Shown: positions 46,466 to 58,000, counted from the first letter of the stretch. The stretch is DNA of 64,000 bases from Diadophis punctatus similis (GCA_023053685.1 JALIGW010000002.1:164865034-164929033), one strand, 5' to 3'. A program made the numbers and translations. Notes: generated from the sequence alone by a model not told the origin.

Positions 46466-47298
46466 GAATTGAATATTAGGTACAGAAGGATCTTGACAGA
46501 CTTGAACATTGGGCACTATCTAACAAAATGAAATTCAATGGTGAAAAAAGTAAGGTTCTACACTTAGACAAGAAAAACAAAATGCACAGGTACAGTATAT
46601 GTGGTACCTTGCTCAACAGTAGTAACTGTGAGAGGGTTCTAGGAGTCCTAGTGGACAATCATTTAAATATGAGCCAGCAGTGTGCAGCAGCTGCCAAAAA
46701 AAGCCAACACAGTTCTAGGCTGCATTTACAGAGGGATAGAATCAAGATCACGTGAAGTGTTAATACCACTTTATAATACCTTGGTAAGGCCACACTTGGG
46801 ATACTTCATTCAGTTTTGGTCGCCACGATGTAAAAAAGATGTTGAGACTCTAGAAAGAGTGCAGAGAAGAGCAACAAAGATGATTAGGGGATTCGAGGAT
46901 AAAACATATGAAGAACGGTTGCTGGAATTGGGTATGTCTAGTTTAATGAAAAGAAGGACTAAGGGAGACATGATAGCAGTGTTCCAATATCTCAGGGGTT
47001 GCCACAAAGAAGAGGGAGTCAAGCTATTCTCCAAAGCACCTGAGGGTATAACAAGAAGTAATGGGTGGAAACTAATCAAGGAGAGTGACAACTTAGAACT
47101 GAGGAGAAATTTTCTGACAGTTAGAACAATTAATCAGTGGAACAGCTCGCCTCCAGAAGTTGTGAATGCTCCAACACTGGAAGTTTTTAAGAAGATGTTG
47201 GATAACCATTTGTCTGAAGTGGTGTAGGGTTTCCTGCCTAAGCAGGGGGTTGGACTAGAAGACTTCCAAGATCCCTTCCAACTCTGTTATTCTATTCT
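46466..47298 (+). mobile_element. CR1 LINE, 5'-truncated, with complete 3' end
   Basis: The copy begins within the reverse transcriptase region (GTACAGAAGGATCTTGACAG) and runs through the end of the coding frame at 47227 into a short 3' UTR with GGGGGTTGGACTAGAAGAC and CCCTTCCAACTCTG, closing in TTCTATTCTA. The 3' UTR motif and short-repeat ending are diagnostic of CR1. Other copies: 62643, 31105, 55322, and in antisense inside the 17754 element. Confidence 0.93.
46528..47227 (+). pseudogene. CR1 reverse transcriptase C-terminal region, frameshifted
   Basis: The first frame (46528 to about 46690) gives MKFNGEKSKVLHL and RVLGVLVDNHLNMSQQCAAAAKK. A shift near 46690 moves reading to the frame that opens at 46682: KANTVLGCIYRGIESRSREVL, LVRPHLGYFIQFWSPRCKKDV, RVQRRATKMIRGFE, GDMIAVFQYLRG and RTINQWNSSPPEVVNAPTLE, ending LSEVV. 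These blocks are the classic CR1 C-terminal region. The canonical LEYCVQFWSP is altered to LGYFIQFWSP. One frameshift plus truncation make it a dead copy. Confidence 0.92.
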
Positions 47299-47613
47299 AA
47301 TTGTTGAAGCTTCTCCAAATTAAATGTAAATGTCAGGATTGAAGACATTTTCTCATTTGCATCCATAAATCTTACCTTGAGACTTAAATTCTAGAATTCT
47401 GAAGCAGAAGATGCACTGACAGCTATCAACAGTTAACTTCAAAAATAGATTAGAGAATCCGTCAAGAATAAAGTTATCCATAGCAGATATCATGATGGTT
47501 ATATATTGTATCCAGGGGACTTCTAAATGACAGCTGTTATAATAAAACAGCTGTTGTAAATTTGTCTGTTTCGTAGGTTTCCCAAAGGCATCTGGTGTCC
47601 ATTGTAAACAAAA
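47299..47613. other. unannotated non-coding DNA
   Basis: No gene or repeat recognised. Confidence 0.35.
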
Positions 47614-47790
47614 TGATGAACTTATTTTGGCTGCAGGCTTTTGCTTAAATTTTTTATCTTCTTACAAGACTGATACTGTAAGGAGAAAAATACAGAGGAA
47701 GATCTCCAAGACGATGAACTCTGTAAGGAAGACATGGGTCAGTTCCTCTCATTCACATGAGCTGTTTACTCTTAAAATGGTACCCATATT
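47614..47790 (+). repeat. 177-base direct repeat, copy A
   Basis: From TGATGAACTTATTTTGGC to GGTACCCATATT. The sequence recurs at 49682-49858 with five substitutions and no gap by my alignment. It carries no ends typical of a transposon. Confidence 0.92.
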
Positions 47791-48225
47791 TCCTTATAAA
47801 TCATTGAGCCAGATCTACATTTAAACAAATACACCTTAGTATTTGTTTTAATGTTTCCAAGTAACCAAGGAAAGCACAAAAAGCCAGCTTATCCGAGTGT
47901 CTACACAGCAATTTGACTCAACAATCCTGCTACCAAACAGAGTGCCTTGCTGCTGAAAATGTCATCCATGCTACATCTGAACTATATTGTAAATATCTTA
48001 GATCTGACCCTCTTCCTATTCTCCTCATATGCAGCTTTGCTGATCTCATTTGGTTATCTGCCATCCAGTTGATATCAACTCTGACTGAACACATAAATTT
48101 TCTTCATGACAATCTGTCCCTAACCTGGTCCTTCAGTTCTTCCAACAGTGCAATCATTGCCACTTTACTGCTGATCATCCTCTTCTTTTTCCTTCCATCT
48201 TCCCCACTACATAGAATGATTACAT
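47791..48225. other. mostly unannotated; old interspersed repeat near 48050-48205
   Basis: The phrase GCCATCCAGTTGATATCAAC, then CTTCATGACAATCTGTCCC and CTGATCATCCTCTTCTTTTT, is of a kind often repeated in squamate DNA (compare 23376-23450). I cannot name its family. Confidence 0.35.
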
Positions 48226-48372
48226 CTGGGGGTGGTTTTCACTTATCTTCCCTACCGGTTCGCAAATGTGAGCATGCGCTCCACACATGTGCAAAGCCTC
48301 CCGCACATGCTTTTTACTCGCACACGTGCTTTCCGCACATGTGCCCAGCCACGAAAACGTGGCTAAATAGGA
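48226..48372. mobile_element. hAT-like MITE, GGGTGGGTT family, copy 9, partial
   Basis: The left end CTGGGGGTGGTTTTCAC resembles CAGGGGTGGGTTTCAC. It is followed by CTTCCCTACCGGTTCGC as in copy 10 and CACATGTGC dyads. The right terminus and a target duplication were not found. Confidence 0.65.
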
Positions 48373-49681
48373 TGGCATTACATCCGGGTGTCCAAACCAG
48401 CAGAATACCCACATTGCTTTCTTCCTTCCTTCCTCTTTTTTTAACCACAAAATGACTTGAGAACGATCTCCCTCCCTCTGAATAGCTGGATATAGGCCCA
48501 TAAACCATTGAACCATTCTGACAAAAAAGATGATGTTATTATAGAATTCTCATGGCTGGATTATTTAAGATGAGGACTGATTTATACTCATAGTGCCCCA
48601 TCCCTTAAACAGGCTTCCATTTTTATATTAGTATAGTATCATAGATAACAGAACTTTCTGAGTAACTTTTGCTGGAAATGGATGACTATTTTCCCATAGA
48701 CCACAAATGGTCCTATGAAGCCCACTTATTCTTTCCAGAGTCTGATTCTCAACAAAGCATAGCCGAAACAAAGTTATATGCTGCTTTCATTTACAAAGTT
48801 TTCATTTTTCTTTTCATCTTCTTTTTTTTCCATCTTGTTGCTTTTGAGTTTATTGATGCAAGATTTACACTTTTGTTTGATTTCTCCCCTTTTCATTTCC
48901 GAAATGCTTGAACAGGCCAGACAAACCATTACGTCTCTACTGATACTAATGGCTAGCATGTACTTAAACTAGCCTTAGCTTTGTTTCCTATAAATAATCT
49001 GAAAGGTGGAGCTGGTTACTTCAGTTAGAGCACTTGAGAAGGGACAAGAACAAAACAGTCTTCAGGAAGAAGGAGAGGTGCAGTCCCCACTGTACTTCAT
49101 GAGCCTGTGAATGTGCTTGTGTGCCTATTTCTATCCTCTTAATGCAAAGACCATTCATAAATGAGAGTGCAATTATTTCCATCTCTTCAAAAGCAGACAC
49201 CTGTACTCTTTGATGAGGCTTCACCTCACCTGACTTGTTGCTCTCACTGCAATTACCGTTGTTGTTATACACAGACCCTGTGTATGAAACTCCACCTCAG
49301 TGCCCTGTTTTGGCTATTCAACATCAGCTTCCTGTCAAGGTCTCTGTATTCAGCACGTTCTGACTAACTGGTACAAGCTGTTCTGTCTGCATAGGGGGTG
49401 GGGGGAGAGGGGGGATTTTACTGTTTTGCCTCCTCCTTCAGATTTGTAGCTATCTGTTCTTCCCCCACCCATCTGTTTGCATTTAAAGTGTCTGGAAATC
49501 TTCTCTGGCTAAAGTTCTTGAACCTAATTTACCAAATCTTCTATATTTCTCAGATACAAATGCTTGTTGGACTGAAGCTAAGAACTATTCTGTGACATTC
49601 TACTGGCAGTAACCAGAGGCTTTGCCATGTCTGTATTATAGGCTCAGATCTCCATTGACCTGTCATTCACAATAGGTCTTC
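48373..49681. other. unannotated non-coding DNA
   Basis: No supportable gene or repeat. Confidence 0.35.
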
Positions 49682-49858
49682 TGATGAACTTATTTTGACT
49701 GCAGGCTTTTGCTTAAATTCTTTATCTTCTTACAAGACTGATACTGTAAGGAGAAAAATACAGAGAAAGATCTCCAAGACGATGAACTCTGTAAAGAAGA
49801 CAAGGGTCAGTTCCTCTCATTCACATGAGCTGTTTACTCTTAAAATGGTACCCATATT
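49682..49858 (+). repeat. 177-base direct repeat, copy B
   Basis: Partner of 47614-47790, 2068 bases downstream in the same orientation. Confidence 0.92.
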
Positions 49859-49973
49859 GGTCTGTCTTCCTACTTAATATTGTCTACTTGAGAAAAGTGT
49901 ATAACTGGAAAGTTCTTTCCAACTTTTCAATACTCTGTAAGTAGTTATTTGGCCCACAAATGCCTAAGACAAT

Positions 49974-49979
49974 GAATAT

Positions 49980-50062
<83 letters not shown>

Positions 50063-50095
50063 TGCATATGTATATGTATACACATACGTATACAC
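49974..50095. repeat. (ATATAC)n microsatellite
   Basis: About 90 bases of ATATAC hexamers followed by degenerate ATATGT/ATACAC sequence. The tract is interrupted by the MITE at 50096 and resumes at 50468. Confidence 0.95.
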
Positions 50096-50467
50096 CAGGG
50101 GTGGGTTCTACTTACCTTCCCTACTGGTTTGCATCACAATGGAAGTGCACGTTTTGCGTGCGTGCGCTTGCTCCACTTGCGCACACACGCGTGTCCCCTC
50201 TTGCAATTTTGCTTCCACGCATGCTCAGTAGCTGGAAATCAGCCCGAAACACAGCTGATGAGCTGATCAGCTGGGCTTCGGAAGAAGGAATAAAGATCAG
50301 TATAAACCCGGGGGCAGGAGGGAGGGCCCTCTTTCAAGCAGCAGAACAGGAAAAACCTTCCAAAAAGTCACAAAAAAAATTTTTTTAAAGATGGCGGCGC
50401 CCATGGACTGGCACCGACCGATCCAGTTCAGTGATGTCACCACCGAACCGGTCCGAACCCACCTCTG
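50096..50467. mobile_element. hAT-like MITE, GGGTGGGTT family, copy 10, inside a microsatellite
   Basis: The ends CAGGGGTGGG and CCCACCTCTG are flanked by the perfect 8-bp repeat GTATACAC (50088-50095 and 50468-50475). The interior matches copy 1 in inverse orientation (CCGAAACACAGCTGATGAGC). Confidence 0.93.
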
Positions 50468-50588
50468 GTATACACATATGTATACGTATATGTGTATGTG
50501 TGCATAAATGTATATGTATGTATACATGTATATATGTATGTATGTGTATGTATACACACACACACACACGCACATACATACACACATA
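50468..50588. repeat. TATG/AC-rich microsatellite, continuation
   Basis: ATGTATAC-type repeats ending in a short pure AC tract and CATACATACAC. Confidence 0.9.
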
Positions 50589-50863
50589 ATGAATGACATT
50601 AAGTTGAACTTAAAATCAGGGCTACAATTCAGAACACCTTTTCTTTCTGGATTGAAAGACAGCCTAGCTAAAGTAGTGACTTGACTGCTAACAAACAGAA
50701 TCATGTCCACAAGAAGGTAATTCAATTGTTCTACAGTCAGTGTTTTAACATTATTTGTCATCAATATTTTTCTCCTGATGTCATCATAGACAGGGCAGTA
50801 GGGGATAATAGCAAACAATGTCCACAGGAACACAGGTATGTCTCTGTTCTGACCTAGGCTTCC

Positions 50864-51470
50864 TGATAAATAATAAAGCACAAACGGAGTCCCAAAAACC
50901 TTTTTTTATTTTAACGGCTGTGAATTATGTTCATTCCCAGCCGTAATAAGTCCCAAACAATGTTAATTAGTCCAACAGAAGTCTTTCAGAAGAAGGCTGA
51001 TATCACCAACCTTTATCTCTCTTGACACGCTCCCAAAGTCCTAACTGGCAAGGAGCTTTGCAAGGCCAAACAGAAACATGGAGTCAGAACTGAAATGCTG
51101 AGATACGAAGTGAATCAAGTTGCTTCTTGCAACAAGCACATCTGTTTGCTCCACTTTTATAGCCTATGGGAGGGGCCAATCATCTCCAAGCCTTACTCCC
51201 AAGTAGTCCTTTTCCTCCGTAACTGTTCTTGCCTTCTGGTAGCTCTGCGCATGTGTGCATTGGGAACAGGCTCCCCCTGTTCCTCTGCCTTGCTCATGTC
51301 AGCCTCTGGAGGCTCTGGAGTCAGCACAGACCTCCCAGATGGCCCGGGCTGGATCTCTGGCACCAAGCCTTCTCCAGACTCCAGACTCCAGGCCTGGCCC
51401 ATGTTCCTCCCCAGCCTCCTCACTGTCTGACTCTGCTGCCAGCTCCGCAGGCCGCTGGCAGACCACAACA
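50864..51470 (-). mobile_element. probable solo LTR (minus strand)
   Basis: Read on the minus strand it starts TGTTGTGGTCTGCCAGC and contains a GC-rich first half, a TATAAAAG box near 51160, GACTCCATG and TTGGGACTTATTACGGCTG, a polyadenylation signal AATAAA near 50910, and an end near TTTATCA. TG...CA ends and the promoter-to-polyA order fit an LTR. No target duplication was found, so the boundaries are uncertain. The 60-110 codon frames on both strands in the GC-rich half are not supported as genes. Confidence 0.6.
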
Positions 51471-52937
51471 GTCCCAATGGGCATTTGCAAAATTTTCCCT
51501 TGAGCTATACCAAAGGCACAGGCCATTAGTGAAGGGATGGAAATATCTTTCTCAGTGGGGTACTGGTACTTAACCAGACACTGGGCCAGGTTTCTATGTT
51601 GTTTATAATGGTGGTATCAGAATGAAAAAAAAATGAAGACTGTACTGTAATGACGTCTCCACTAATATCTATTCAAAGAACTTATCTCTAATGTTTTCTT
51701 CAAGAATGTGGTGATGTACATTGCTTTCAGTCCAGATGACAGTGTAAGTAGTACATGCTCATCTGATTGTCTGGCTCTTTACCCAGCCATATAATCAGGC
51801 AAACTGTAGCTCATTACACAGCTCAGCAAATTGAGTGATTGATACTGAAACATCACAACCCTTTTCCATTTTATTCCTTGTAATGGAACTCAGATTTCAT
51901 CCACTTGTCAGCCTGTTCAGGACGGAAGTGGAGAAATACTTTGCTGAGTTCATTAAAAAAAACTCTACACATTTCTGCATTTCATTATAATAGAAAGAAC
52001 TTGACATTAGATCTGCATAGGTTTGTAGATGAATAAAGCAATTATTTTAAAGCAAAAAAAATTGGATTTAGGTCATGGATGCACAGGCTGTAGCAGGCAC
52101 CAACTTATAATAACTCTTTTTCCCCCCAAAACAGTAACATGCGTCTATTGGGCATTTTATAAACTAATTTAAGAGTGGTGCATTTTTAATCACTTAGGGA
52201 ATGAAGCAAGTAATGCATCAAGTAACTCAGGGTATTAATCTTTTTCAGGGTTGTTCTACTGTAAATTTTACCAAGAAACCTCTGAAGAAACCTCCCTTCA
52301 AAGCCTAAAACTATGATGATAGAAAAATATGTCTCAAAGTGGGCTTTTATTCTAACTTTGAGCTGGGTTCTGCAGCTAAGGCAAGCTTTTCTGAGTGTTG
52401 CAGATATGGTATTTTTCAGGGGGTTGTAAGATAACTGGAGTTATCATTTCTTCAAGGTAGTTACAAATTCATTGTCAGCCTGAAGCAGCTGAATCTTTTA
52501 AAGTGAATTAGTGAAAGGTCACTACAGATTTGAAATTCAGGCTAGTTCTAAAAAGATTATTCTGAGGGCTACAGATCAAAAGACACTAGGCAGCAATTCT
52601 GCCTCTATTTCCAGGCAACAGGTAAGAGAAAGGATAGAAAAAGATGTGGGGAAAACAGGGAGAGTTCGAAGCAGAAGGCAAGAGACCTCATTTTTCTTTC
52701 AAACTTTCATTTGGCCCATTCTTTTCAGATCACAATTGCTTTGCTTTCCTGAACATTAAATAAAGTATTGGGGGAGTCATCATTAGGTTGAAGAATTCCA
52801 GATGACCTGTAGATGGAAGCAAAACATTGAAGTCTCATCTTGATATTTGCAAGGTATAGTTGCTCAAGCCATAAAGTTACTAATGGGTGATATATTTAAA
52901 GCCAGAACCCATAAACATATTTGTACTTTAAACTACA
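51471..52937. other. unannotated non-coding DNA
   Basis: No supportable gene or repeat. Confidence 0.4.
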
Positions 52938-52945
52938 GTTTAAAC

Positions 52946-53290
52946 CAGGGATCAGCAACCTTAAACACTCAAAGAGCCACAAAGGTCCTAACTGGAAGTC
53001 CCCCATTCAATTCTGGAGCTGACCGGAAGTCTGGTTATCCCAACCTAGAGTCTCCTCCTAGCACGGCATCCTTTTTCCTCTACCAGTCCTAACCGAAAGC
53101 CCTATCAATTGTGGAGCTGACTGGAAAACCCGCCCCCTTGCCATAGAGTCTCCTCCTGGCACGCTCTGCTTCCCCTCTCCCCCAGCTTGAAGCTCCTTTC
53201 AAAGTTGTGGTGCCAACTGGCGGCAGGGAGCCGCAGCAGAGGGATGAAAGAGCCACATGCGGCTCCAGAGCCGCAGGTTGCTGACCCCTG
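52946..53290. mobile_element. hAT-like MITE with CAGGGATCAGC ends
   Basis: The inverse ends CAGGGATCAGCAACC and GGTTGCTGACCCCTG are flanked by GTTTAAAC on both sides (52938-52945 and 53291-53298). The interior has an imperfect duplication around GTCCTAACYGRAAG and TAGAGTCTCCTCCTRGCACG (at about 52985-53070 and 53080-53165). A third hAT-type family in the window. Confidence 0.93.
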
Positions 53291-53298
53291 GTTTAAAC

Positions 53299-54358
53299 TA
53301 TAGTTTCACAGATTATACAAAGACGGTCCCTACAAAATTAATGGTGGTCTTCATTACAGCTCTTTCTAGGGAACTATGAAGTGAATATAATTAAAGTGAT
53401 TTTGACTTTGACTTTGATTGAACTGATTCTGTTCATATGTACTCTATTTTGTATCTTGCTTTAATTATTATAAACTTATATAAACAGAAGATGGAGCATA
53501 AAATCAATAATAAATACAAAATAAGATGAAAAAATTATGATCCTGAACCTCAAGGCTTGATATTGCAACTGCAAACTTCAAGCAAAAGGCTGACAGCAGC
53601 TGCGCCAGGCTAATCATAACATATGACAACACATACAGACCGAGAGTGCTGGAATTTTTCAAACATTGTCAACCATTATTGTTTCCAACACACTTTCTTT
53701 AGAATTAATCAAAAGACCATCAACAGATTGTGGAAAGAGCACTCCTATGTTCATCTTAACTACTGCTGTAACTTTTTCAGATTGTTTTAGCAGGGCTGGA
53801 AACGATATATAAACACATTCCAAAACCTTTGATGGTAATGCCCAATGAGTTCCATCCTTTCAACCTAAAATTTGGAAAAAATTGTGAACATCATCAAGAA
53901 AACTAATGGTGAACAACTAAATAATGAATCCTTTCCCATTTTTTCTAGCAAAAAATGATAAACATTAAAAAATGATTCCTTTTGTTAACTGCCAGATTTA
54001 TCATTGCAAACATCAGAAAAGTAAAATTTATCTTTTTTTGGATCAATACTTTTTGAAAATGTAATTTTTCTAGCTGAAAAATTAACATAATGACAAAAAC
54101 TTCTGAAAAACTCCACAGTAAATATACATTTATTCAAATCTAGTTTAGGAGCTATATCGACAAAGTTTTCCTCTAACAGATTACCTTCATTTCTATAAAT
54201 GTCATTATGGATACAAATACTAACATTTAAAATGTTTGTATTTCTTAAAATATAAATGTAGTTATATGTGTATATCCCCAACTTTTTGGTTTTCAGTTGT
54301 TTCTATTAATTTTCTTTTCAATTCTATTATATATATAGAATTGACCTCAGAAAACATA
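53299..54358. other. unannotated AT-rich DNA
   Basis: No supportable gene or repeat. Confidence 0.35.
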
Positions 54359-54374
54359 TATGTAACATTTTTGC

Positions 54375-54513
54375 TGATAAATGAAAATAAAGGGAGACTA
54401 TTATAGATCTATTTCGAGCTATTTTGCTCTCGTCAGATAGCCATACCCTTAGTGGGATGTGAACGTGGACAGTCTGCTTGTAAGGCAGGAGTTTTAACCT
54501 CTAGGACAGGTTC
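54375..54513 (-). mobile_element. tRNA-derived SINE (family C), first copy
   Basis: The minus strand has a tRNA-like head: ACCTGTCCTAGAGGTTAA (A-box region), anticodon-arm-like CTGCCTTACAAGCAG and a B-box-like stretch with substitutions. An unrelated body with AGAGCAAAATAGCTCG and a tail TTTATTTTCATTTATCAGC follow. Confidence 0.68.
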
Positions 54514-54689
54514 TCTTCCCTATCAGCTCTTCACCAGGAAAGGGTTATATATGTTTTTTCTGTCGAGTCATCCTGGTGTATGGAAGGAAACATCACAGCT
54601 TCCTTTTGCCTTTCAGCCCCTCCTGGGGCCATCCAGGCAATTTTTTATAGCCAACAAACTATATTGTCTGTATGTGTAACATTTTTTGC

Positions 54690-54830
54690 TGATAAATGAA
54701 AATAAAGGGAGACTATTATAGATCTATTTCAAGCTATTTTGCTCTCGTCAGATAGCCATACCCTTAGTGGGATTTGAACCTGGACAGTCTGCTTGTAAGG
54801 CAGGAGTTTTAACCTCTAGGCCAGGTTCTC
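54690..54830 (-). mobile_element. tRNA-derived SINE (family C), second copy
   Basis: The better copy: ACCTGGCCTAGAGGTTAAAA, then a stem CTGC/GCAG around the loop CTTACAA (anticodon TAC, valine-like), then the B-box GGTTCAAATCC. The polymerase III boxes are therefore recognisable. It lacks the acceptor stem of a real tRNA gene and has a SINE body. Confidence 0.72.
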
Positions 54831-54886
54831 TTCCCTATCAGCTCTTCACCATGAAAGGGTTATATATGTTTTTTTTCTGTTGAGTC

Positions 54887-54887
<1 letters not shown>

Positions 54888-54980
<93 letters not shown>

Positions 54981-55065
54981 ATGTATATATGTATATATGT
55001 ATATATGTATATATGTATACATACACACACACATACATACATACATATATACATACATACACCGG
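54888..55065. repeat. (ATATGT)n microsatellite
   Basis: About 90 bases of ATATGT hexamers, then ATATATGT units and AC/CATA repeats. The Met-Tyr and His-Ile frames on either strand are artefacts. Confidence 0.97.
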
Positions 55066-55321
55066 TATTTTCATTTTGTAAAACTTCAATGAGAGATATT
55101 ACACTACTGTTTATAAGGGAAAAAATTTATTTGTATAAATATAATTAGAGATACATTTTTCTGCCTATTTTGGGATTGATCTTTGCTGCTGGTTAAGCAA
55201 TGGAAGCTATCTTTCATTGCTTGAATTCTTCCTCCCTTTTGCCACATTGGAGCTGAGTGATGGCTCCGATCAGGTCAGCTTCAGCATTGACATTGTGCCT
55301 GAAACCAAAATATCTGAAACC
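55066..55321. other. unannotated non-coding DNA
   Basis: No gene or repeat recognised. Confidence 0.3.
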
Positions 55322-55378
55322 AAATAAAGGGTTGGACTAGAAGACCTCCAATGTCCCTTCCAACTCTGTTACTCTAAG
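55322..55378 (+). mobile_element. CR1 3' end fragment
   Basis: GGGTTGGACTAGAAGACCTC and GTCCCTTCCAACTCTGTTAC are the CR1 3' UTR only. Nothing upstream is recognisable as CR1. Confidence 0.85.
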
Positions 55379-56403
55379 ATCTCTACTGGGTAAGATCATC
55401 AGGATGGATAAACATCCTTTTCTCCCTTGAGTTACAAAATCTAACAAGCATAAATGTTTGCTCAGAACCCATGGGCTTCAACCACTACTGTTGGTCTCCA
55501 GCCAATCATATGGAGGAGCAGCCAGAATCCAGTACATCCTACTATGCTGGTTGGTCATCTAAAGCTACCAACTGTGTGACAGCACATGCCATGCCTGGTG
55601 CCTGTGGGCCATCCTGCTATTTCTGCCTGATGCCTGCTTCAACCACTTTGCAGCATCTTGCTCGAGACTAACATTTAAACTAATATACTTATTTATTATT
55701 TGGATATTTTATAAAAGAGCTTGTGTCTGAACATTTTCATGCAAGAAAAGAGTCAGGCATATACATGTCTTGTGGTCTTTTAGACCTAGAATTCTTCTGC
55801 ATCAACCCTCACTATTTTCTAGTTTCCAACTTTTAACCAATAGGGTTTTATTTTTTACAATCTATTATTTCTTTTATGCTTAATTCTGCTTCTACTTCTT
55901 CTATTTGCTACCTGGACAATTTTCATCATTTGATATAAGCTTTTGTGTTTTTGTACAGGGTTTTTCTATGCAAGGTGAAGAATGAAAATGTGCATGTACT
56001 TGCCTCAATACTATTCTGGCACACCCACAGACTTAGCATTAAACATTTTCTAAATCTCAGCAGCAGTTAGGGGGCGGGGGAGAACCTCACACAAAAGGCT
56101 CAATGAAGCTGCATAAATCATTTTAAGTTGTTTTCTTTACATTTGAAGATATGCAAACACGTTGAAGTGGACTGTGATCAATAGCCCTTAAAATAAAATG
56201 CTGCTTTAGAATCACCCACATTAATTATATAGACACTTTATAGCATGACTTGTCAAATGTGTGCACTCATTTTTTTTTGTTCAGAAAGTCTAATCAAAGC
56301 CTAATGAACTTCAGTATTGGCAAGTGCGTAAACACCTTTGGAGTTAAAGTGAAAAGTACTGTGAGGATGGGAACATTCTGATCTCAGGTTTAAGTGTAAG
56401 ACA
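55379..56403. other. unannotated non-coding DNA
   Basis: No supportable gene or repeat. The 66-codon frame at 55471-55671 has no recognised domain. Confidence 0.35.
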
Positions 56404-56405
56404 TA

Positions 56406-57403
56406 TCGTATTTTTCGGAGTATAAGACGCACCGGAGTATAAGACGCATCTTAGTTTTGGGGGAGGAAAACAAGGAAAAAAGGCTTCTGCCTCCAAGCAA
56501 TTTGCCAAACAGCAAACAGCAAACAGCACAGATGATATACACTGTTTGCTGTGTATTTCTGTGCATGTGTGCCTGACCCATAGAAATAGCAAAGAATTGG
56601 AGAAATGTACATTATGCCAGAAAGTTTTCTTAAATGTAGTCACACTAACTTCTCCCAATTATTTAAATAGATCTACTCCAAGGTAAGTCAGGATTTAACT
56701 CTAATACTAAACAGGACACTGTTACATTTCAGACTATACTTGTACAGAGCTGTTAAAATTAATTAAAATTTCTGGAAGTATACATTATTCTCTATTAGTT
56801 AAAAGAAGATACAATAGCACTGGACCTCTTTAGAGCAAGCATTTATTTTAAAAAGCTTCTTTATTTTGTTAAGTTGACTAAACCTTGGCAACTTTAAGAC
56901 TTGTGGACTTCAACTCCCAGAATTCCACAACCAGCAAAGCTAACAAAGCTGGCTGTGGAATTCTGGGAGCTGAAGTCCACAAGTCTTAAAATTGCCAAGG
57001 TTGGAGACACCTGGCTAGAACAATAATAAAGCAGTCTTTAAAAAATAAGTCTAATGATTTGAACATTCTACAGACATTTATAGTTATTCACTTACACCCT
57101 TGCATCCAGCAGAAAATAAAAATCTGCGTGTCTCTCCCAGCTATTTGCCTCTTTGCAGCTAGTTTCACTTTCATTTTCCCACGTGGCAAACCTAATCAGC
57201 TGTAGGTCGGGAAACTGCTACTGACTTGCTTGGCTTTAAAGACTCTTCCCTCTTTCCTGCAAGCAGGTAAATTGCTGGAAGACAGAGGCCAAAGGGTGGG
57301 GGTGGCTGGGTGGGTGGGACTGCATTTGGTGTATAAGACGCACCCAAGTTTTCACCCTCTTTTGGGGGGTAAAAAGGTGCATCTTATACTCCGAAAAATA
57401 CGG
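56406..57403 (+). mobile_element. TA-flanked element, CCGTATTTTTC family, copy 4
   Basis: The ends TCGTATTTTTCGGAG and CTCCGAAAAATACGG are bordered by TA (56404-56405 and 57404-57405), with the doubled CGGAGTATAAG subterminal motif. The interior differs from copies 2 and 5 and contains a separate palindromic hAT-like MITE at 56878-57013. Confidence 0.85.
56878..57013. mobile_element. palindromic hAT-like MITE nested in copy 4
   Basis: The arms CCTTGGCAACTTTAAGACTT and its inverse ending GGTTGGAGACACCTG meet at a GCTAACAAAGC centre. No clear target duplication. Confidence 0.8.
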
Positions 57404-57405
57404 TA

Positions 57406-58000
57406 TATGAAGTCAAGAAGGGAGTCAGCATGCAATCAGCTACTGTATACGATGAGACACTGCAGACAGTAAAAGGATTCCTTTGATGCCTTATTTTTTT
57501 TTCCTTACCATTTGCATGATGGCGCCAAATATTCTTTATCTTGAAGGCCTTTTCAATAATATGTAGGATGGAAAGAGGATTTTAAATAAAGCCACATACT
57601 ATTGTGTTTGCTACAAAGAGGTTATGGATGAAAAGCAAAGAACTAATCAGCAGAAGAGACTGAACCCTGAGTATTGTGAGGCAATGTTTTAGAAGAATAA
57701 ATAAATATGTTTTTAAAAAATTAAATCACTCCAAAGAGAAATGAGCACAAATCACAGATATTTTATCCTCCTACTGAGTCATTCTTCCTGGAATAAGGCA
57801 GATATTGTTGTTTGATGGTATTTCAATGTATTGTCGCAGGATGTAGGCTGTTATTATTTAAAAGGCTTTACTTGCACTAATTTGCATGGTAAATATGACT
57901 CTCTTGTATTTTGTTGCAATAATCACCTGACCATACTCTTGATTATACCAGGTTGATCACATACTGCTTTTTCACAGAGATGAAAGGGGCAAAAAAAGAG
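57406..58000. other. unannotated AT-rich DNA
   Basis: No gene or repeat recognised. Confidence 0.35.

Larger units (their letters stand above)
54359..54890 (-). repeat. 315-base tandem duplication carrying a tRNA-derived SINE
   Basis: The block beginning TGTAACATTTTTGCTGATAA at 54361 restarts 315 bases later near 54676, so the unit is about 315 bases with a second copy cut short by the ATATGT microsatellite at 54888. Copies differ by few substitutions (for example GATGTGAACG against GATTTGAACC). Confidence 0.88.

Noticed and set aside
51193..51573. Overlapping frames of 75-114 codons on both strands
   Set aside because: They fall in the GC-rich half of a probable LTR. No domain, and similar lengths on opposite strands point to composition.
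52800..52850. Possible further hammerhead-like motif (CTGTAGATGGAAGCAAAAC)
   Set aside because: It has a partial core only; no convincing stem II could be drawn.
54690..54830. tRNA-Val-like sequence as a tRNA gene
   Set aside because: A-box, anticodon loop and B-box resemble tRNA, but there is no acceptor stem and a SINE body and tail follow. The neighbouring copy is duplicated with it.
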